From: Ceratothoa steindachneri
Lineage: Eukaryota; Arthropoda; Malacostraca; Isopoda; Cymothoidae
Assembly (NCBI GenBank): GCA_963969495.1
Contig: OZ018329.1
Coordinates: 74,414,912 to 74,478,911, forward strand
Length of the DNA: 64,000 nucleotides
Direction: 5' to 3'
Shown one piece after another: positions 57,976-64,000 of this stretch. The notes beneath the pieces were generated by a model. The model was not told where the DNA came from. It saw only the letters and a program-made list of their open reading frames with translations, and made no database searches. Within the stretch, counting starts at the first letter, position 1; the number at the start of each line of letters is the position of its first letter. The translations under genes and the position numbers were made by a program.

Positions 57976-58450
57976 ATGCTCGTGGCAAGACGACGTGAAA
58001 AATTATAATGGGAATTCGAAAAGGGTATGAGAATGGATTCCAGATGGATGGGGTATTCCATTTCTAAAACTGTGCGGACATTCAACATCCCTCGATCTAC
58101 GGGGTCATGTATGTACAGAGAATACTGCATTCGCGGCATTACAGCACACCGTGGACAGCGCACTAGGTTACTAATTTACTTTAACACTGCGGGATAGGGC
58201 ATCTTCCGCGCGCTCTGTGAGTCATTTCTAGTTATTAGGGCATTTTCTACCGCACGGGAACCATTACAGCACACGGTGGACAGCGCAGTAGATCATTAAT
58301 TTACATTGCGAGATAGGGAATTTTGTGCGCACTGTGACTCATTTCTAGTTATTAGTTGAGCCAGTGCCAAAGTAGGTACTCTTGTGTTGCAGCACATTTG
58401 TACCGAAAAACATTCTTGAATGTGTCTGCATCGTATCCTCCCCAAATTTT
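57976..58450 (+). pseudogene. Tc1-like transposase N-terminal region
   Basis: MLVARRREKL, a TAA, then FEKGMRMDSRWMGYSISKTV, RTFNIPRSTGSCMYREY and GITAHRGQR (paired-type helix-turn-helix with the second hook). Then, across frames, GTLVLQHICTEKHS and MCLHRILP, the linker that normally precedes the catalytic core. The core itself is absent. A 125-bp tandem duplication (58138-58262 and 58263-58355) disrupts the middle. Confidence 0.72.
58138..58355 (+). repeat. 125-bp tandem duplication inside Tc1 fragment
   Basis: ATTACAGCACACSGTGGACAGCGCA starts both copies; both end TGACTCATTTCTAGTTATTAG. The second copy lacks the last ~25 bp. Confidence 0.85.
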
Positions 58451-58764
58451 ATTATAAATCAACATTTGTTTGCCCTTCAACCTTTTATTTTTAATCTCAC
58501 TAAATCCTCAAAAATTAAAATTTTCGTGTAATGGAGTTTGTGTCCGCCCCTTTTCTCCTCTACTATATAGGATGTATCCCGTCATCTCTTCCTCATTCCT
58601 TGAAGGAGAACAGTTTAATGAAGGCAGAATCCCTGGTAATCTTATTTTCTTGCTTCTGCGGGTAATTTACATTTATTATATTTCATTTTAGTGTTTATAT
58701 TTAGCTTTATAAAGGTTGTGACCTTTATCAACATTTATATTTGTAATGATTTTCCTACGAATTT

Positions 58765-59212
58765 GTGCACTATTATTTAATTAAGGTTACGATTATCAAT
58801 GATTGGGAGAAATTTTCGAGTGAAATTCTAATTGAGTGGTGTTTTCGAATGAGTGAGCCAATTGGGCGCCTGAATATACCTGTTAAGATCAACGAAAGTA
58901 AATTTGGCCCCCAAAAGTACGATGTGGGACATCTCGTCGAAAAACAATTGGTAATGGGGGGAATAGGGAGCATATGCCAGCAGACGATAATTATTTTAGG
59001 ATTCCAGTGCAAAGCCGGAACCGTGAAGCGTTGCTAACAATCATTAAACAACAGATTTTGCCGGGAAATACTATTTTTTCTGATTGCTGAAAAGCCTACA
59101 ATTGCCTTTCTAGTTTCTAGTGAAAGATTTATTCACATGACCATTAACATTCGCATTAATTTTGTGGCTCCAGAAACATTGGCCCACGCCTGAGGCGTAC
59201 AACAAAAAATGT
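58765..59212 (+). pseudogene. Merlin transposase fragment, second copy
   Basis: INDWEKFSSEILIEWCF, EPIGRLNIPVKINESKFGPQ (first catalytic Asp is Asn), KYDVGHLVEKQLVMGGI; then in a second frame LLTIIKQQILPGNTIFSDC (second Asp); then INFVAPETLAHA, where the HT..IE motif should follow. There are stops and frameshifts. It is a different subfamily from the 24-kb element (KINESKF against EIDESCF). No inverted ends were found. Confidence 0.75.
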
Positions 59213-60740
59213 CTCGTTATATAGACGCATAAAAAAAAACATTTTGTAGCATGAACATTGTGGATGAATGAATATAATAAGGACAAGGAGACGCTAGTTT
59301 GTTTATACAGCGTCCAACCGTTACGCTCCGCATTGGGCTAAGACTTTACCCCCCCCCCACACACACAAACACACCTTTCCCCGCTGCACAAAGACCCTTT
59401 GAAGGCGCTCGCAAAGACGGATTTCGGTCAGCAGATTTCTTAATTTATGAGACTGGTGGTGCAGTCCGTGAATATAAGCATAGGAGGGTGTGAGAGCCTT
59501 TAGAATAAAAATCTTGCTGCCTAAGGCTTCGTTGGCAGAAAATCTATGAACAGGCTCACTGTCCCCTCTGATTGTTTATGTCTATTTTCGCCACATAGAC
59601 GAAATCTCACCTTTCCCGTGCGTAAACCTGAAGGGGCGAAATGTCACAGCGTTGAAAATTTATACCCTAAGAGAGGAACTTTACTGTTGGCTAGTAAGGG
59701 TTCGCCCCTCCTAATCTCCCTCGTCTCCCGTACCCTCAGGGGATAATGGATGTATATAACTCGATCTTGAGAAATTTAGAGCAGATCCGTATAGCCATAG
59801 AGAGAAGAAGACGAGTTCCTGAGTCAAACAGTGAATAAAGGAGATAGTTGGAACCAAACGGGACTTACCCTCCCGAGGCTGTTCCTCTGGTTGCTTAGAA
59901 GAGCAGACCATTGGTAGCGAGACCAACTCTCCTACTATTCTCGTCCAGAGAAAATCACGTATCTCACTTTTCTGAAAAAGCAGAGATACCCCTCACCATT
60001 GAGGAAGACCAAAGTGAATTCCTATTCGAGAATAGATTCCCATCTTGGTTAAGTCTCATCGTCGAAAAGCCAGAATTGGTAACACAGGCATCGGGATAAC
60101 TTCCATTTATCCAAGATCCCCTTACTTACATCTTCAAGTCGAGAGAAGAATCGCCACACGCCTCCACCTCCCCGAGAGAAGCATCAGCTGTTTTCCAGAA
60201 TTACATCACCACGCTCGCCTCACCTCAGCGAGGAGGCTCACTTTCAAGGTCACCCAACTGTCAACACACTCTGAGTTAAAGGCAAAACGAATACAAAATT
60301 TATTCATTTTTGTTATTTCCCATTCCGTGCGAAAGTGTATTCGTAACAAAACTATTTCAATCCGCTAGTCGTAACCAGACTATTTCAATTTCAAATGACT
60401 TAAGAACTAGTATTAATTTAGTTTAAATTTCGTGGATTAGGAGTGATTTTTGCATCAACCATCTCGTATTACTCATTTGTAGTGTTAATTTTCATTAGAC
60501 CCTCTTTCTATATATTTAGTGTATTTAGAAATTTAATATTCCGTTCTTTTATATGATTAAAATTATATTTTGTCGGAGTTGTTAAATTAGATCCTTGAAC
60601 GCAGCAAATGGCAATAGATATATCATAATACGAAGCCTCCCTGGTCAAAGAATTAAATCAGAGCACTCTTAGAGAAAAGTGGAACGGATTAACTCATGTA
60701 AGAATCAAACGTACATCCGTACTCGGCCGTAAACCATGAC
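59213..60740. other. Unassigned; probably includes the 5' LTR of the following element
   Basis: 59340-59380 has a C9 run and (AC)n. 59750-60370 is free of stops over long parts in more than one frame, without a domain. An LTR ending at about 60741 (CATGACA) is inferred from the primer-binding-like site at 60748; its start cannot be placed without the 3' LTR. Confidence 0.3.
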
Positions 60741-60747
60741 ATAAAAT

Positions 60748-60757
60748 TGGTGACAGG
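60748..60757 (+). other. Possible tRNA primer-binding site
   Basis: TGGTGACAGG begins with TGG, as required to pair with a tRNA 3' CCA, and lies about 300 bp before the gag start. The tRNA is not identified. Confidence 0.35.
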
Positions 60758-61060
60758 TTTTGGGGCATTTAGAAGAACCCAATAATAGTTGATTGTGGTG
60801 CATCCCCTTGATTGGTAACAAATTCGTGCCTAAGCATTCGAAGAAAATTGAACATAATAAGAGGATAAAATCTGTCTATAATTTTTTTAATTGATTGCGG
60901 TTAGCCTGTTAATGGTGTTATTTAGTTGTTTTTTTGTAGTGGTATTCCAATTAACAGAAAGTGTGGGTGGTAAGGTTGAGTTATGCAGAGCGCTACTTGT
61001 TTCGTGGTGTCATAAGTACCATTAGCGTACATCGGTAGATTTTTGACGGACATAGGTAAA

Positions 61061-62098
61061 ATGTCGTCTTTCGAAAGGTTCCAACAACAAGGCCAAATTC
61101 TTGGTCTAGCAGGCAAAGAACTATTTGCCTACGTCTAGGAACAAGAAAGGAAGGAAGGAAAGGAAATATAGAACAGGCACAAGCGGAAAGAGAAGCAGAA
61201 AAAAAAGAATACAGATGAAATGAGAAAAGGTGCAAGCTGAAAGAGAACGAATACGTGCACATGAAAAGGCATTGAGCAACGATCAGGTGGGTGGACGTCA
61301 ATTCCGTTGGATATCGGCCTGGAGCTACGCAAGTACCTACGATGAAACTCCTAGCATATAAAGATAACGAAGACCTGTGTTCGTACCTGACACACTTCGA
61401 GAAAATCTTTGAGGTGAATAATCATTGGGACATAGAAACAGAGGGAATCACCAGGTTACTGTCTCTGCTTAATACCCGGCTCCAGAATATATTCATCTCG
61501 TACCATCCGAGGCTTCTGTGGATTATTCCACCCTTAAGTCCGAGCTACTGGCCACTATTAATCTAAAGCCCGAGGAGTATAGGATGAAATTCAGACATGC
61601 TAGAATTCAGCCTGGTCAAACATACCATCGATTTTCCTTTATCCTTCGGAGATATCTCCAATTCTGGCTAGATTTAGCACAGTAGAGAATAAGGACCAAT
61701 TATTGTGTACCCTGTCCCCAGAGATACGAGCATTCGTCAAGGACAGGCGAGCCGCTACGTTCAATGAGTGCGTAAAGGAAGCGGATCTACATGCTTCTAA
61801 TCACAAACTATATCATGGAGAAGTTAAAAAGAACCAGCCCTCGTCTTCAAAGAAAGGTAGGTATCCCTAAAAACTCCATCAAAAGAACCCCCCTAAATTT
61901 TTCAAGACCTCCGGACCCTCCAAAATCAAATTCTTTTCATCTCAGGATCAGAGAGAAATTAAACCCCTAAGTAATCTAACCGCCTCGTCCTCGTCATACG
62001 CCAGAAACCTCGTTACGTGTTTTAATTGTGGCACCCCAGGTCACATTAGCTTCCATTGCCCTCCAAATTCGAGGCTTAGGTCGTCCTCGAGTCAATAA
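61061..62098 (+). pseudogene. Gypsy-type gag
   Basis: ATG 61061: MSSFERFQQQGQILGLAGKE, TAG at 61136, a charged E/K/R-rich stretch, then (other frame) MKLLAYKDNEDLCSYLTHFE and ITRLLSLLNTRLQNIF, the capsid-type gag core. Later come RMKFRHARIQPGQTYHRFSF and a zinc knuckle CFNCGTPGHISFHC (62018-62059, CX2CX4HX4C), ending TAA 62096. Several frameshifts. Gag would package the element RNA. The CCHC frame equals the ATG frame, so net shifts cancel. Confidence 0.82.
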
Positions 62099-62209
62099 GT
62101 GTACAACATCACCGTATCTCCCCCCCTATAACAACCTGCTTCAGTGCCTCCTTTGTCCACAATTGTATTCTCCTGACTAACAGGTGAACTTTTTGTTTAA
62201 TAAGAGTTC

Positions 62210-62420
62210 TCCCGGAGGACTAAAGTTCGAGACTGGATCAGTAAATGGTTGCAGAGTCTCTCGACATTGGTACGCGATACGGGGTGCAACTGTATCGTCG
62301 TATCAGATAAATTGCTTCCCCCAGTCAGCCCATAGCACAAGAGGTTCGCGGTCGTCCAGGAATTCCTGGGTAGATCAAACAAGTTCTCCATGGTCAGATG
62401 CCACATCCAGTGTCAGTATT
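62210..62420 (+). pseudogene. Retropepsin-type aspartic protease
   Basis: VRDTGCNCIVVSDKLLP (62269-62320) holds the DTG active site followed by a hydrophobic strand. Before it comes FETGSVNGCRV; after it, across a frameshift, QYFTGRTEVV. It is short (about 70 codons recognisable) and interrupted. A GGGGAGAGC..GCTCTCCCC hairpin at about 62440-62464 follows. Confidence 0.65.
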
Positions 62421-62599
62421 TCACTGGCCGGACAGAGGTAGTGGGGAGAGCACGCAGCTCTCCCCAAATCAGGTGGCTCAGCCAGTAGTCACTCGGATTC
62501 AAGCAACTAAGGGGGCAGTGGTCCCCACCCCTTTATCTCCTCTTGAGAACCCGGAATACGAAGAGCTTAATTCCCAAGCCTTCGCTACCACCCAGAAGG

Positions 62600-63870
62600 A
62601 TTGTACGGCTTTCCAACCCTGTGGAAGAAGGCAGCGAAAAACGAAATAGAATCTGTTCGCGGGAAAAAACGAATAAGATACGTGGTGGAGAATTCACTAC
62701 TATTCCGGACGACGGCTCAAATGTCCTCCCCGTCAGATAAAGTTTTGTGCATTCCCCAGTGTTACTCCCAACGAGTATTAAAAATCGCACATGATGGCTT
62801 ATTGAGTGGACATTTCAGTCACAATAAAACCTCTTTACGGATTTTTAAATACTTATTTTGGCCCTGCGCCGCGAAAGAGATCGCCGTATACTGCCAGTCA
62901 TGCGAACTGTGCTAGAAGGCCACCGCTAAAGGCCGGGTACCGCCGGCTTCCCTGCAAAAACCCCCCGTCATTTCTCAACCCTTCTTCAGACTGGCCATAG
63001 ACTTGGTTGGGCCCATCCATCCCCCGTCTTGTGAAGGGCACTCTTATATCCTTACATTGGTAGACTGCGCCACTCGTTTCCCCGACGCAGTTGCCCTCAA
63101 GAAAATTGACAGTATTTCCTGTGCAGAAGCCCTCATCTCCATTTTTTCCCGAGTCAGCATCCCTAAAGAAATCCTCTCAGAACGAGGCCGTCAGTTCACT
63201 TCGGAACTGATGGAATAGGTGGGCAAGTTACTCGTCACCAAACCCCTCTTTAAGACCCCTTTACACCCTTCTGCAAACGGGATGTGTAAGAAATTAAATT
63301 AAATGGTACCATAAAGGCAGTGTTAAGAAAACTCTGCCAGTCTCAACCTTCAGAATGGTATCGGTGCCTACCAGTTGCCTTCTCCGCGTGCCAAGAGATT
63401 CCTCACAGAACTCGGAGTTTCTGCACCTTCGAATTGGTGTATTGATATATCTTCCGAGGACCTATGAGCATCCTTGAGGAGCTCTTCACTAATCCATAAT
63501 TAGTTGAAGAAGTTAAATCCTCTTACGCATATGTGAACGAGCTGCACGAACGCTTTGAGAAATGTGCGGAGTTGGCCCGCTCAAACGCGGAGTTTTACCT
63601 AGAAAAATACCCACTTATTTCAACTTAAAAGCAAAAGCTCGAAAATTAAAGCCTGTTGACGAAGTGTTGTTATTACTGCATACAGAGACAAATAAGTTGT
63701 TCTCCCAATGGAAGGGTCTCTTCCCGGTCATAGAAGCTCGTGGCCCCGTTGATTACTTGATTGAATCTCTATCAGGCCATAGAATGTATCACATAAACAT
63801 GCTTAAGAAGTATCACCGCCGAGCGTGTATTAATAATATTGTGACGCAGAATGAAGAAGAAACCATGTAA
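62600..63870 (+). pseudogene. Gypsy-type integrase with GPY/F module
   Basis: IAHDGLLSGHFSHNKTS and YCQSCELC form the HHCC zinc domain; TAG at 62913 follows. Core: FFRLAIDLVGPIHPPS (first Asp), LTLVDCATRFPDAV, ILSERGRQFTSELM (second Asp replaced by Glu), TAG 63216, then HPSANGMCKKLN (catalytic Glu replaced by Lys). After a degraded stretch comes KLKPVDEVLLLLHTE, FSQWKGLFPVIEARGPVDYL and HRMYHINMLKKYHRR, the GPY/F module (63562-63870). Inserts element DNA when intact; here two of three catalytic acids are changed. Confidence 0.88.
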
Positions 63871-64000
63871 GCTTTATACCCATGCGAACTTCTTCAGGTG
63901 GTAAACACGGTATGCGTAGAGTCTGATAACGAATATCCTCTACCCTCATTATCATTTCCTCAGGACGACCCGTCCACGGAGTTAGATTTGAACTCCCACC
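63871..64000 (+). other. Acidic linker after integrase, start of the next pol segment
   Basis: The frame of the GPY/F module continues beyond its TAA: LYPCELLQVVNTVCVESDNE and QDDPSTELDLNSH. Sequence continuing in frame after GPY/F is not expected if integrase were the last domain; it resembles the lead-in to an RT. Confidence 0.45.

Larger units (their letters stand above)
60742..64000 (+). mobile_element. Ty3/Gypsy-type LTR retrotransposon, Gmr1-like gene order, incomplete at window end
   Basis: gag with CCHC knuckle, aspartic protease, then integrase with its GPY/F module, followed by an acidic linker running off the window. No RT lies between protease and integrase (only about 350 bp separate them). 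RT would therefore lie after integrase, the arrangement of the Gmr1 group. All coding parts carry stops and frameshifts. Confidence 0.75.

Overview
This is a eukaryotic, non-bacterial window made almost entirely of decayed transposable elements, simple repeats and AT-rich DNA. No intact host gene is recognisable. An invertebrate animal is likely, probably an arthropod and perhaps a crustacean. The basis is a mixture of CR1-like, I/R1-type and other non-LTR elements, Penelope-like elements, hAT, mariner/Tc1, Merlin, piggyBac and Ty3/Gypsy remnants, a short TTAGG-type tract (15845-15864), and about a dozen long (TA)n microsatellites. The taxon is inference, not shown directly.

Layout. 0-2.2 kb: 3' part of a ZBED5-like hAT pseudogene. 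2.2-3.9 kb: (TA)n, (CTT)n and Penelope-like ends. 3.98-8.37 kb: a nearly full CR1-type LINE (ORF1 with zinc finger and esterase, ORF2 with endonuclease and RT, 8-bp 3' tail repeat), broken by stops and frameshifts. 8.5-10.9 kb: Penelope-like RT/GIY-YIG element on the minus strand between two (TA)n tracts. 10.9-12.9 kb: a tandem repeat (family B) split by a 5'-truncated RNase H LINE with a 15-bp target duplication. 13.3-15.5 kb: Penelope, two opposed hAT fragments, repeat family A and an RT scrap. 18.2-19.8 kb: mariner-like element in (TA)n and a MITE. 23.2-25 kb: Merlin element with inverted ends. 25.5-28 kb: another LINE. 28.2-29.3 kb: a palindromic Penelope-like unit between (TA)n tracts. 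31-39 kb: mariner, LINE, Tc1 and an intron-bearing BED/hAT transposase gene remnant. 40-47.4 kb: MITEs, LINE fragments and a mariner deletion derivative. 47.4-48.9 kb: a GC-rich block. 50.7-51.4 kb: four tandem ~187-bp units. 53.7-59.2 kb: repeat family A, piggyBac, Tc1 and Merlin. 60.7-64 kb: Ty3/Gypsy element whose integrase follows the protease with no RT between them, as in the Gmr1 group.

The elements do not act together; they are nested insertions of different ages. The most informative structures are the LINE with its target duplication and a second unfilled copy of the target, hammerhead-like motifs next to (TA)n tracts, the intron-bearing hAT gene remnant, and the Gmr1-like gene order. 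All alignments were made by eye. Frames, stops and coordinates were read from the sequence; family names rest on remembered motifs and were not checked by search.
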